From positions 41,869-105,868 of the forward strand of contig CAJMPT010000003.1 in NCBI GenBank assembly GCA_905215465.1: a stretch of 64,000 bases of DNA, written 5' to 3'. Below the pieces are notes generated by a model. The model was not told the origin of the DNA. It saw only the letters and a list, made by a program, of their open reading frames with translations, and ran no database searches. This DNA is from an uncultured bacterium (GTDB lineage Bacteria; Actinomycetota; Coriobacteriia; Coriobacteriales; Atopobiaceae). Position 1 is the first letter of the stretch; every line of letters begins with the position of its first letter. Below, one piece after another: positions 17,148 to 25,771 of this stretch. The translations under genes and the position numbers were made by a program.

Positions 17148-17288
17148 GCGTGATACCTCCAGACGCGGCCGTTCGCCGACCGCAAGTGTGTAAATTGCCC
17201 GAGCCAGTATACGGGCATCTAAACTCGTTTCAACAAAAGACTAGTTGGCGATGCGTTGCGGCACAGTTGCTCACCAGGAGGTCTCGCC

Positions 17289-17990
17289 ATGCCTTACATA
17301 GAGTTTGCGGACGTCGTGCGCGCGTATGGCTCCGGCTCCACCCTGGTACATGCCCTTGACGGCGCGAGTTTTGCCGTGGAGAAGGGCGAACTCGCCGTCA
17401 TCCTGGGCCAGTCCGGCGCGGGCAAGACCACGGCCCTCAACATCCTGGGCGGCATGGACCGCGCCACCTCCGGCCGCGTGGTGGTGGGCGGGCGCGACGT
17501 GAGCCACGCCACCGAGGACGAGCTGGTCATGTACAGGCGCGAGGACGTGGGCTTTGTCTTTCAGTTCTACAACCTGGTGCCCAACCTCACCGCGCTTGAG
17601 AACGTGGAGCTAGCTGCCCAGATCTGCCCGGACTCGCTGGACGCGGAGGAGACGCTTTCCAAGGTGGGGCTGGCCGAGCGCCTGGCAAACTTCCCGGCCC
17701 AGCTCTCTGGCGGCGAGCAGCAGCGCGTCTCCATCGCCCGCGCCCTGGCAAAGAACCCAAAGATCCTGCTCTGCGACGAGCCCACGGGCGCCCTTGACTA
17801 CCAGACGGGCAAGCAGATCCTGCAGCTTTTGCAGGACACCTGCCGCAGGGACGGCATCACGGTCATCATCGTCACGCACAACGCGGCCTTGGCGGACATG
17901 GCCGACCGCCTCATCCGCTTCAAGAGCGGCCGCGTGACCCAGATGAGCGTGAACCCCAGCCCCGTGCCCATCGCGCAAATCGAGTGGTAG
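17289..17990 (+). CDS. ABC transporter ATPase (MacB/LolD type)
   Basis: A 233-residue ATPase with Walker A GQSGAGKTT, Q-loop FQFYNLVPNLTALENVEL, signature LSGGEQQRVSIARAL, Walker B ILLCDEPTGALD and the H-loop. The start at 17289 follows CAGGAGG. It pairs with the very large FtsX-type permease whose ATG lies 11 bp after this stop. The pair resembles mechanotransmission systems that act on cell-envelope substrates or peptides rather than ordinary importers. Confidence 0.92.
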   Translation: MPYIEFADVVRAYGSGSTLVHALDGASFAVEKGELAVILGQSGAGKTTALNILGGMDRATSGRVVVGGRDVSHATEDELVMYRREDVGFVFQFYNLVPNLTALENVELAAQICPDSLDAEETLSKVGLAERLANFPAQLSGGEQQRVSIARALAKNPKILLCDEPTGALDYQTGKQILQLLQDTCRRDGITVIIVTHNAALADMADRLIRFKSGRVTQMSVNPSPVPIAQIEW

Positions 17991-18001
17991 GGGCACGCGC
18001 G

Positions 18002-21000
18002 ATGGCCCACAAGACCACGTCAGCCCCGCGCTCGGCCTTTGGCACCGGCGTCCTGCGCACCGTCCGTGGGAGTCTCAAGCGCTTTGTGGCCCTGGCGACC
18101 ATCTGTGCCCTGGGCGTGACCATGATCTGCGGCCTCAAGGTGGCCTGCATTGACCTTCGGGCCTCCGCGGACGCCTTCTTTGATGCCCAGAACCTCTTTG
18201 ACCTGCGCGTCCAGTCCACGCTGGGCCTGACCGACGACGACGTCAGCGCGCTTGCCGCCCTTGACGGGGTGGAGTCGGCCGAGGGCGGCTGGGTGGAGAG
18301 CTGCTACACCGCCGTGGGCTCCTCGTCCGAGAAGGTGGACGTCAAGGCCCTGAGCCCCTCCGGCATGAACCAGCCCCACGTGCTCGACGGCCATCTTCCG
18401 GTGACTGCCGACCAGGTAGCCGTGACCAGGAGATTCCTTGACGAGAGCGGCCTTTCCCTGGGCGACGAGGTCACCTTCCGCGGCGCCTCCGACGGCGAGA
18501 AGGGCGCGGGCGCGGACGGCGCGGATGCCGGCGCCGACGCCTCCTCGACAGAGGTCTTTTCTCGCCAGGCGTACACCATCTGCGGCGTGGTGCTTGACCC
18601 CACGGACATCAACGCCGGCAACGGCACGATGTCGTTCCGTGCGAGCGGAGGCTCCCAGTACGCGTTCTTCGTGCTGCCGGCCGCGGTGACCACAGACGTG
18701 TATACGGCCGTCTACCTGAGCGTTGATGGTGCGGATAGCCCCCTTTGCTACTCGGCTGGCTACGAGGCCTCCGTTGACGCCGTCAAGGCCCGCGTGGAGG
18801 CCATCAAGTCCGAGCGCGAGGCCGCCCGCCGCCAGGGCATCCTGGATGACGCCGGCTCCCAGATAGACTCTGCCGAGAAGGACGCGCTCGCGCGGCTGGG
18901 TGACGCGGCCGCCCAGCTGGACGACGCGCAGGCGCAGCTCGACTCCGGCGCCGCCGAGCTTGCGGACGGTCGCGCCCAGCTTGACGCCAAGTCCGCGGAC
19001 GCCGCCTCGCAGCTTGACGCGGCGCAGGCCCAGCTCGATGCCGGCCGCGCGGAGCTTGTCGCCAACCAACGGCAGGTCACGGACGGTCTGAACCAGATTG
19101 CCGCGGGCCTGGGCTGCGACGTCGACGGCATTGGCGACGCTCTGGCTGCCAGGCGCTCCCAGCTCTCTGAGGCAAAGGGGCAGATCAAGGCAAGCGCCCA
19201 GATGCTTGCCTCCCTCATGGGCGATGAATGGCCCGCCGAGGCGTGGTCTCGCCTGGAGGGCGCCCAGACGCCCGAGGAGGCCCGGGCTGCGGCGGCAGAC
19301 GTCAACGCCGTCCTGGTGCCCTTTGTGAGCAAGGCCCAGGGCGCCATAGACGACCTTGTGACCGTCGTGGAGTCCGACGAGTTCCAGCAGCTCAGGGACA
19401 CCTACCAGAACCTCCCGCAGTGGCTGCGCGACCGCGTTGACGCCGCCGTGGCCCAGGCTCCCGCCACGGTTCAGAAGCTCCTGCGCGCCATCCTGGAGAT
19501 GCCCACCGACCAGATGGCCTCCCAGCTGCGCGACCTGCGCTCCCAGGTGGGCCAGCTCTCGGGGTTGGCCGACGGCATGGTGCAGATCGTGGAGGGCCAG
19601 GCCCAGCTCGACGAGGCGGAGGCGGGCTGGAGGCGGCTCGTGGCGGCCCAGGCCCAGCTTGACGCCGCGGCCGCGCAGCTCGCAGACGGCCAGGCCCAGC
19701 TTGACGCCCAGCGCGCGAGCGCCCGGGCCCAGCTCGACGATGCCGCGCGCCAGCTCGCGGATGGCGAGGCCCAGCTCGCAGACGGCCGCTCCGAGCTCGA
19801 GGAGGGGCGCGCCGCCTACGAGCGCGAGCGTGCGGACGCCCTGGCCAAGATAGCCGAGGCTCGCGGCCGCCTCTCGGACGTGGACGAGGCCACCTGGTAC
19901 GTCCAGACGCGCGATGCCCTCTCCAGCTACTCCTCCGTGGAGTCCGACGGCTCCTCCATCGAGGCCATCGGCACGGTCATCCCCATCGTGTTCTTCGTGG
20001 TGGCGGTGCTCATCAGCCTCACCACCATGACGCGCATGGTCGAGGAGGAACGCGGCCTCATCGGCCTCTACAAGGCGCTGGGCTATTCTCGCCGGAAGAT
20101 TCTCTCCAAGTACGTGCTGTATGCGGGTACGGCCTGCCTGGCGGGCGGCCTTGTGGGCAACATGCTGGGCTTTGTGGTGCTGCCGCTCATCCTCTTCACC
20201 ATCTTCCAGACCATGTACGCCCTGCCGGCCTTCCTGCTGCAGTTTGACGTGGCCTACGCCGTGGGCTCCGTGGCCCTGTTTGCCCTGGGCATTGTGGGGG
20301 CGACGGCGCTGACCTGCCGCCGGGAGCTTGCCGAGCAGCCTGCCGCCCTCATGCGCCCCAAGGCCCCCAAGGCCGGAAGCCGCATCCTGCTGGAGCGTGT
20401 GCGCCCGCTGTGGCGCCGTCTCTCCTTCCTCAACAAGGTCACGGCCAGAAACATCTTCCGCTACAAGCGCCGCTTCCTCATGACGGTCTTTGGCATCGCG
20501 GGGTGCACGGCCCTTCTGGTCTGCGGCTTTGGCATCAGGGACACGGTGCTCTCGCTCTCCTCCAGGCAGTACGGCCAGGAGGGCGTCAGCCGCTATGACC
20601 TCATGCTCGTGACCTCGGCGGCGGATCTTGAGGGCGTGGCGCAGGACCTCGACGCGGATGCGCAGGTCCAGAGCTTCCTGCCGGTCTGCGTTGACTCCGT
20701 CACGGTGAGCCATGGGGACGCCGCCGAGTCCATGCAGGTCTACGTGGTGCCCGACGGCCTTGACCTCTCGGGTTACGTGAGCCTGACCGACGATGCCGGC
20801 AATGCCATTGACCTGGCCTCCGTTGGCACCGTCATCACCAAGAACGCCGAGCAGGTCCTGGGCTTCTCCGCAGGGCAGCAGGTTCACGTCCAAGACTCCT
20901 CCCTTGCGGAGGCAGACGTTCCCGTGGCGGCAATCTGCCAGAACTACCTGGGCAACTCCCTCTTCGTGACCGAGTCCGCCTACCGTGAGGCCTTTGGCAC

Positions 21001-21553
21001 GGAGCCGCAGCTCAACGGGCTTCTCGTCAGTCTGGGCGGCACGGATGCCCAGAAGATCGCGCTCTCCGAGCGGCTCTCGGCCGACTCCCGGACGCTCTCC
21101 GTGGTCTCCACGGCAAAGCTGGTGCAGGACTTCTCCAGCGCGTTCACGCTCATCAACACCGTGGTCTACGTGGTCATCGTTCTTGCGGCGGCGCTCTCGT
21201 TCACCGTGGTGTTCACGCTCTCAAACACCAACATCTCCGAGCGGGAGCGGGAGCTCGCCACCATCAAGGTGCTGGGCTTCAAGAGGCCGGAGGTCCACCG
21301 CTACATCAACAAGGAGACGCTCATCCTCACGGGCCTGGGCGTGGTTGCGGGACTTCCTGCGGGCTATGCCCTCACGCGCAGCCTCACGTGGATCCTCAAG
21401 ATGCCCTCGCTCTACTTTGACGCCCTGGTGGCCTGGCCCAGCTACGTGCTGGCGGCGGCCCTGGCGTTTGCCTTCACCCTGGCCGTCAACGCCTTGACCA
21501 ACCGCGCCCTCGACCGCGTGGACATGGTCGGCGCCCTCAAGTCCGCCGAATGA
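18002..21553 (+). CDS. FtsX-like ABC permease with a long extracytoplasmic helical hairpin
   Basis: A 1183-residue permease: one N-terminal transmembrane segment (about residues 20-45), a large outer region, then an FtsX domain (VIPIVFFVVAVLISLTTMTRMVEEERGLIGLYKALGYS, about residue 660 onward), a second outer domain and a second FtsX domain near the C terminus (VVYVVIVLAAALSF...ERERELATIKVLGFKRPEV). Residues about 290-630 are dominated by coiled-coil repeats such as AQLDSGAAELADGRAQLDA, predicted to form a long stalk. I use the ATG at 18002; a GTG at 17984 overlapping the ATPase gene is possible. The substrate is unknown; peptide or envelope-stress functions are typical of this class. Confidence 0.9.
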   Translation: MAHKTTSAPRSAFGTGVLRTVRGSLKRFVALATICALGVTMICGLKVACIDLRASADAFFDAQNLFDLRVQSTLGLTDDDVSALAALDGVESAEGGWVESCYTAVGSSSEKVDVKALSPSGMNQPHVLDGHLPVTADQVAVTRRFLDESGLSLGDEVTFRGASDGEKGAGADGADAGADASSTEVFSRQAYTICGVVLDPTDINAGNGTMSFRASGGSQYAFFVLPAAVTTDVYTAVYLSVDGADSPLCYSAGYEASVDAVKARVEAIKSEREAARRQGILDDAGSQIDSAEKDALARLGDAAAQLDDAQAQLDSGAAELADGRAQLDAKSADAASQLDAAQAQLDAGRAELVANQRQVTDGLNQIAAGLGCDVDGIGDALAARRSQLSEAKGQIKASAQMLASLMGDEWPAEAWSRLEGAQTPEEARAAAADVNAVLVPFVSKAQGAIDDLVTVVESDEFQQLRDTYQNLPQWLRDRVDAAVAQAPATVQKLLRAILEMPTDQMASQLRDLRSQVGQLSGLADGMVQIVEGQAQLDEAEAGWRRLVAAQAQLDAAAAQLADGQAQLDAQRASARAQLDDAARQLADGEAQLADGRSELEEGRAAYERERADALAKIAEARGRLSDVDEATWYVQTRDALSSYSSVESDGSSIEAIGTVIPIVFFVVAVLISLTTMTRMVEEERGLIGLYKALGYSRRKILSKYVLYAGTACLAGGLVGNMLGFVVLPLILFTIFQTMYALPAFLLQFDVAYAVGSVALFALGIVGATALTCRRELAEQPAALMRPKAPKAGSRILLERVRPLWRRLSFLNKVTARNIFRYKRRFLMTVFGIAGCTALLVCGFGIRDTVLSLSSRQYGQEGVSRYDLMLVTSAADLEGVAQDLDADAQVQSFLPVCVDSVTVSHGDAAESMQVYVVPDGLDLSGYVSLTDDAGNAIDLASVGTVITKNAEQVLGFSAGQQVHVQDSSLAEADVPVAAICQNYLGNSLFVTESAYREAFGTEPQLNGLLVSLGGTDAQKIALSERLSADSRTLSVVSTAKLVQDFSSAFTLINTVVYVVIVLAAALSFTVVFTLSNTNISERERELATIKVLGFKRPEVHRYINKETLILTGLGVVAGLPAGYALTRSLTWILKMPSLYFDALVAWPSYVLAAALAFAFTLAVNALTNRALDRVDMVGALKSAE

Positions 21554-21557
21554 TACG

Positions 21558-21590
21558 AAGTTGACAAAGGGACAGTCCCTTTGTCAACTT
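21558..21590. repeat. Short palindrome with GGGACAGTCCC core, copy 1
   Basis: Two 15-base arms (AAGTTGACAAAGGGA and its complement) flank a CAG loop, 4 bp after the permease stop. It shares the GGGACAGTCCC core with 22481-22507 and 61411-61437, while the outer arms differ but still pair. It may terminate the exporter transcript. Confidence 0.8.
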
Positions 21591-21663
21591 TTGCGGGGAA
21601 GTTGCGAAGCCGAGGCTGGGTGGCGGACGGCCTCGCCCAGATGCTAGAATGCGGCTCGTAACA

Positions 21664-21773
21664 CGTGCGCCGTGACTGACGGGTTAACGCGGGAGACCGC
21701 GGGGGAGCAGCGCGCGAACACATGCCGACCGTCTGGGCAAGCCGCGCTCTCTGCCGAGGGTGGCTTGCCTTTT
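21664..21773 (+). promoter_or_regulatory. ZTP/ZMP (pfl-type) riboswitch with terminator
   Basis: The leader has the conserved ZTP aptamer blocks GTGACTGACGGG, then GGGGGAGC, then CCGACCGTCTGGGC, in the right order. The last block runs into a terminator: GGCAAGCC (21736-21743) pairs with GGCTTGCC (21762-21769), followed by TTTT. Binding of the purine intermediate ZMP/ZTP would block the terminator and switch on the next two genes. Those genes use ZMP and its product, which strongly supports the call. Confidence 0.85.
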
Positions 21774-21846
21774 GCGTCTTTTGGCCCTTCTGGCAGGCAC
21801 CCCCTCGCCCTCGGCGAGCGCACGGCTCACGTCGAAGGGATGTCAC

Positions 21847-22482
21847 ATGCAAGACCTGACCGAGCTCCTGCGCAACAACCCCTACCCCGGCCGCGGCATT
21901 GTGGTGGGCAAGGACTGCGTCTACTACTGGATCATGGGGCGCAGCGCCAACAGCAGGAACCGCGTCTTCGTTCCCACCGAGGACGGCATCCGCACCGAGG
22001 CCCACGACCCGGCCCTCCTGGAGGACCCGAGCCTCATCATCTACCACCCCGTCCGCACCATGGGAGACGCCCTGGTGGTGACCAACGGAGACCAGACCGA
22101 CACCATCGTCGGCGCCGGGGACTTCCGCCGCGGCTGCATGGCCCGCGAGTTCGAGCCGGACGAGCCCAACTTCACCCCGCGCATCAGCGCCATTGTCAAC
22201 GCCGACGGCAGCTTTGAGATCTCCATCCTCAAGCACCAGGAGAACGGCCGCTGCCTGCGCGAGTTCTTCTGCTACGAGGGCGCCGACGAGGGCTGCGGCT
22301 ACCTCATCTCCACCTACCAGGGCGACGGCAACCCGCTGCCCACCTTTGCCGGCGAGCCCGTCGAGGTGAGCCTGCCCGCCCCCGAGGAGGTCTGGGCCGC
22401 CCTCAACGCCGACAACAAGGTCTCCCTCTACGCCAACGTGGCCGGCAAGGTCACCCTCTTCAACAAGAACCTCGGCGACTGA
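21847..22482 (+). CDS. purO: IMP cyclohydrolase, stand-alone (PurO-like)
   Basis: A 211-residue enzyme predicted to close FAICAR to IMP, the last step of purine synthesis. It starts MQDLTELLRNNPYPGRGIVVG and contains YYWIMGRSANSRNRVF, matching the archaeal-type IMP cyclohydrolase family rather than the PurH N-terminal domain. The ATG at 21847 follows the ZTP riboswitch. The next gene encodes the missing transformylase, so together they replace bifunctional PurH. The stop codon overlaps the start of a GGGACAGTCCC palindrome. Confidence 0.88.
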   Translation: MQDLTELLRNNPYPGRGIVVGKDCVYYWIMGRSANSRNRVFVPTEDGIRTEAHDPALLEDPSLIIYHPVRTMGDALVVTNGDQTDTIVGAGDFRRGCMAREFEPDEPNFTPRISAIVNADGSFEISILKHQENGRCLREFFCYEGADEGCGYLISTYQGDGNPLPTFAGEPVEVSLPAPEEVWAALNADNKVSLYANVAGKVTLFNKNLGD

Positions 22483-22507
22483 GAAAAGGGGACAGTCCCC
22501 TTTTCTC
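22481..22507. repeat. Short palindrome with GGGACAGTCCC core, copy 2
   Basis: GAGAAAAGGGGA and its exact complement flank a CAG loop. It begins on the purO stop codon and lies before the transformylase gene of the same operon. It may modulate rather than end transcription. Confidence 0.8.
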
Positions 22508-22536
22508 ATTCCCAACGTCAGAAAGGCGAGAAGCGC

Positions 22537-23718
22537 ATGGCAAGCGAGCTCGAGCTCAAGTACGGATGCAACCCCAACCAGAAGCCGTCCCGCATCTACA
22601 TGAAGGACGGCTCCGAGCTGCCCGTGAAGGTCCTCTCCGGCAAGCCCGGCTACATCAACTTCCTGGACGCCCTCAACTCCTGGCAGCTCGTGCGCGAGCT
22701 CAAGGAGGCCACCGGCCTTCCCGCCGCGGCGTCCTTCAAGCACGTGAGCCCCGCCGGCGCCGCCGTGGGCCTGCCCCTGTCCGACATTGACCGCCAGATC
22801 TACTTCGTCGATGACGAGGGCCCGCTCACACCCATCGCCTGCGCCTACATCCGCGCCCGCGGCGCCGACCGCATGAGCTCCTACGGTGACTGGGCCGCTC
22901 TTTCCGACGTCTGCGACGAGCGCTGCGCCCTCTACATCAAGCACGAGGTCTCCGACGGCATCATCGCCCCTGGCTACACTCCCGAGGCGCTGGCCATTCT
23001 CTCTGCCAAGAAGGGCGGCAAGTACAACGTGGTCCAGATCGACCCGGACTATGTCTGCCCGGCCACCGAGACCAAGGACGTTTTTGGCATCACATTCGAG
23101 CAGGGCCACAACTTCTTCCGCATTGACCGCGACCTGCTGGGTGACGTGGTGACGGCCAACAAGGACATCCCCGAGTCCGCGCAGATCGACATGATCGTGA
23201 GTCTCATCACGCTCAAGTACACGCAGTCCAACTCCGTCTGCTACGTCAAGGACGGCCAGGCCATCGGCGTGGGCGCCGGCCAGCAGAGCCGCGTCCACTG
23301 CACGCGCCTTGCCGGCAACAAGGCCGACACCTGGTACCTGCGCCAGCACCCCAAGGTGCTGGGCCTGCAGTTTGTCGACGGCATCCGCCGCGCCAACAGG
23401 GACAACGCCATCGACGTCTACATCTCCGACGAGCACGACGACGTCCTGGCCGAGGGCGAGTGGCAGAAGTGGTTTGCCGTCAAGCCCGAGGTTCTCACCC
23501 GCGAGGAGAAGGCCGCCTGGATTGCCACCCAGACCGGCGTGACCCTGGGCTCCGACGCCTTCTTCCCCTTTGGCGACAACGTCGAGCGCGCCCACAAGTC
23601 CGGCGTGACCTACATTGCCGAGCCCGGCGGCTCCATCCGCGACGACAACGTCATCGAGACCGCCGACAAGTACGGCATGGCCATGGCCTTCACCCACATG
23701 AGGCTTTTCCACCACTAG
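22537..23718 (+). CDS. purH: AICAR transformylase, stand-alone (PurH C-terminal-type)
   Basis: A 393-residue formyltransferase that converts AICAR (ZMP) and 10-formyl-THF to FAICAR. It starts ELKYGCNPNQKPSRIYM and holds the family segments FKHVSPAGAAVG, SYGDWAALSD, KHEVSDGIIAPGYTPEAL, TLKYTQSNSVCYVKDGQAIGVGAGQQSRVHC and the C-terminal SDAFFPFGDNVERAHKSGVTYIAEPGGSIRDD. It has no cyclohydrolase (MGS) domain; that activity comes from the upstream gene. Ribosome site AAAGGCGAGAAGCGC contains a copy of the GGCGAGAAG motif. Confidence 0.93.
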   Translation: MASELELKYGCNPNQKPSRIYMKDGSELPVKVLSGKPGYINFLDALNSWQLVRELKEATGLPAAASFKHVSPAGAAVGLPLSDIDRQIYFVDDEGPLTPIACAYIRARGADRMSSYGDWAALSDVCDERCALYIKHEVSDGIIAPGYTPEALAILSAKKGGKYNVVQIDPDYVCPATETKDVFGITFEQGHNFFRIDRDLLGDVVTANKDIPESAQIDMIVSLITLKYTQSNSVCYVKDGQAIGVGAGQQSRVHCTRLAGNKADTWYLRQHPKVLGLQFVDGIRRANRDNAIDVYISDEHDDVLAEGEWQKWFAVKPEVLTREEKAAWIATQTGVTLGSDAFFPFGDNVERAHKSGVTYIAEPGGSIRDDNVIETADKYGMAMAFTHMRLFHH

Positions 23719-23745
23719 GACGCAGGTGCGGGCCGTCCGGAGCCA

Positions 23746-23844
23746 AAAACCTCACAGGTAGTCTCTTTCAAAAAGAACTTCTCGCCAGCTAGCAGGTCTT
23801 TTGCTGGCGAGAAGTTCTTGAAGAAACACTACCTGTGAGGTTTT
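23746..23844. terminator. About 100-nt near-perfect hairpin between convergent purH and mntP
   Basis: Outer arms of 17 bp (AAAACCTCACAGGTAGT and its complement) enclose a second 17-bp stem (AAGAACTTCTCGCCAGC and its complement). The right end is TTTT and the left end AAAAA, so it can terminate in both directions. It contains the GGCGAGAAG motif twice as an inverted pair. Confidence 0.8.
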
Positions 23845-23881
23845 GCCTTGGCTTTGGCCCTGGCGTGGCCCGCTGGCCCCG

Positions 23882-24454
23882 CTACAGCGCGAGAATGCCC
23901 AAGTGCTCCAGGAGAATCTTGGTTCCGATGAGGATGAGCACCACGCCGCCTACGATGCTGGCGGGCTTCTCGTAGCGAGAGCCAAAGAAGTTGCCCACGA
24001 AGACGCCTGCGATGCTGAAGGCAAAGGTGGTGACGCCGATCAGCGCCACGGAGGGCACGATGTCCACGGAGAGCGCCGCGAAGGAGATTCCCACCGCAAG
24101 GGCGTCGATGGACGTGGCAATGGCCAGGATGAAGAACTCTCCCAGGTCGATGCGGTCGGCGGGCTTGCCGTCGCCTGCGTCCTCGTGGAAGGCCTCCCAT
24201 AGCATCTTGCCGCCAATGATGGCCAGCAGCACGAAGGCCACCCAGTGGTCGATGGGACCGATGATTCCCAAAAACTGGCTGCCGAGCGCCCAGCCAACGA
24301 GAGGCATGAGCGCCTGGAACCCGCCGAAGAACAGGGCCAGCACCACGGCGACCTTGGGATTGACCTCCTTCATGCCCAGGCCCTTGCAGATGGACACGGC
24401 AAACGCGTCCATGGAGAGGCCCACTGCAATGAGCAGCAGCTCAACAAGACCCAT
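23882..24454 (-). CDS. mntP: Manganese efflux pump MntP
   Basis: A 190-residue exporter of Mn(II) with six hydrophobic segments in two homologous halves, each bearing the family Asp motif (LSMDAFAVSICKG near the start and TSIDALAVGISFA in the second half). The start at 24454 is chosen because the protein begins MGLVELLLIAVGLSMDAFAV as usual; a much longer open frame upstream runs through the riboswitch and is not coding. Regulation is by the yybP-ykoY-type leader immediately upstream. Confidence 0.93.
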   Translation of the reverse strand: MGLVELLLIAVGLSMDAFAVSICKGLGMKEVNPKVAVVLALFFGGFQALMPLVGWALGSQFLGIIGPIDHWVAFVLLAIIGGKMLWEAFHEDAGDGKPADRIDLGEFFILAIATSIDALAVGISFAALSVDIVPSVALIGVTTFAFSIAGVFVGNFFGSRYEKPASIVGGVVLILIGTKILLEHLGILAL

Positions 24455-24514
24455 CTTGACTCCTCTCTTGGCGGGACCCCTCCCGTCACGTTGCGCCCCG
24501 ATGGTCGGCGCACA

Positions 24515-24655
24515 TAAAAAACGAGGCTCGCGACAGGCCATCCCCATGGTCCGTCGCGAGTCTCGTTGATTAAGATGCACCAGGCGCAAGCCAGTGTGTT
24601 GGCAGCATCGCGGCCTTTGACGGCCGCCACTACTCCCTCGCCAAGAGGGAGATGC
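24515..24655 (-). promoter_or_regulatory. yybP-ykoY manganese riboswitch with terminator
   Basis: The minus-strand leader of mntP shows the conserved GGGAGTAGTGGCGG block, a GGCCG/CGGCC stem, GCTGCCAACACACTGGC and the closing segment. It ends in a long terminator hairpin (arms CGAGACTCGCGAC and GTCGCGAGCCTCG) followed by TTTTTTA at 24516-24521. The aptamer family senses Mn(II) and usually controls exporters such as mntP. Confidence 0.85.
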
Positions 24656-24718
24656 TATCACAACTGTCGTCAACGCCCGCATGTTACCGCCCGGGAAACA
24701 AGCGCTTCTCGCCTTGTA

Positions 24719-24772
24719 CTTTAGTTTGCTAAAGCGTATAGTCAGCGGCGTCATCACTTTAGCGTGCTAAAG
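24719..24772. promoter_or_regulatory. Two matching 16-bp operator-like palindromes
   Basis: CTTTAGTTTGCTAAAG (24719-24734) and CTTTAGCGTGCTAAAG (24757-24772) are 38 bp apart, between the divergent mntP leader and the amino-acid importer. They look like two sites for one dimeric regulator. Whether they serve mntP (a DtxR/MntR-like site is possible) or the importer cannot be decided. Confidence 0.6.
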
Positions 24773-24814
24773 CGCCCGGCGAGAAGAGCCCGGGCGCAGG
24801 GGAGGAGACCCACC

Positions 24815-25696
24815 ATGAAGCTCAACATGAACCGCCGCGAGTTCCTTGCGGCCTTTGGCACCATCGCCGCGTCCGCTGTCCTGGCTGGCTGCGGCGGAAA
24901 GACCGCGACCACCGCCGGCGCGCCCTCCAACGCCGCCTCTACCCCGGCGCCCTCCGGAGACGACAAGTCCGCCGTCTCCACCATGAAACTCATCGTGGGC
25001 TTTGACGCCGCCTACCCTCCCTACGGCTACGTGGGCGACGACGGCTCCTACACCGGCTTTGACCTGGAGCTTGCCCAGGAGGTCGGCAGGCGCGTGGGCT
25101 GGGAGGTCCAGCTCGAGCCCATCGACTGGGACGCCAAGGACACCCTGATGAACTCCGGTGCCATCAACTGCATCTGGAACGGCTTCACCATCGAGGGTCG
25201 CGAGAACGACTACACCTTCTCGGAGCCCTATATGCTCAACGCCCAGGTCGTGGTGGTCAAGAAGGGCTCCGGCATCTCCGACCTGGCGGGCCTTGCCGGC
25301 AAGGCCGTCATCACCCAGACCGACTCCGCCGCCTATGACGTGCTGGCAGGCGAGGACGCCACCCAGGCCGATGTGGCTGCCACGTTTGCCAGCCTGGAGA
25401 CCATCGGCGACTACAACACCGCCTTCATGCAGCTTGAGACCGGCGCCGTTGACGCCGTTGCCTGCGACCTCTCCATTGCCGCCTACCAGCTGGCCGCCAA
25501 GCCCGATGCCTACGAGCAGCTCTCCGAGCAGCTCTCCAGCGAGCACTACGCCGTGGGCTTCAAGAAGGGCGACGAGGCCAACGCCACCCAGGTGAGCGAC
25601 ACCCTCAAGGCCATGGACAAGGACGGCTTTGTGAAGGACCTCTGCGACAAGTACGCCGATCAGGGCATGGACTACGCCAACTGGTGCCTTGCCTAA
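24815..25696 (+). CDS. Amino-acid ABC transporter substrate-binding lipoprotein
   Basis: A 293-residue family 3 solute-binding protein. The N terminus has a Tat-like NRREF motif and a lipobox ending LAGC, so it is predicted to be exported folded and lipid-anchored. The mature part shows IVGFDAAYPPYGYVGDDGSYTGFDLELAQEVGRRVGWEVQLEPIDWDAK, and later FSEPYMLNAQVVVVKKGSGISDLAGLAGKAV, typical of polar amino-acid (glutamine/arginine/cystine) binders. It heads an operon with one permease and one ATPase. GGAGGAG precedes the ATG. Confidence 0.92.
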   Translation: MKLNMNRREFLAAFGTIAASAVLAGCGGKTATTAGAPSNAASTPAPSGDDKSAVSTMKLIVGFDAAYPPYGYVGDDGSYTGFDLELAQEVGRRVGWEVQLEPIDWDAKDTLMNSGAINCIWNGFTIEGRENDYTFSEPYMLNAQVVVVKKGSGISDLAGLAGKAVITQTDSAAYDVLAGEDATQADVAATFASLETIGDYNTAFMQLETGAVDAVACDLSIAAYQLAAKPDAYEQLSEQLSSEHYAVGFKKGDEANATQVSDTLKAMDKDGFVKDLCDKYADQGMDYANWCLA

Positions 25697-25771
25697 GGCT
25701 TTGACCTGCTGATTATCTGGGGCACCGCCGCCATTTGGGCGACGGTGCCCTGCCGCTTGAGAGGAGCGCGC

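Noticed and set aside
18020..20893. A 957-codon minus-strand frame opposite the FtsX permease
   Set aside because: It is the complement of the Ala/Gln/Asp-rich coiled-coil codons; its product is a low-complexity mix of Gly, Val, His and Arg without a recognisable fold.
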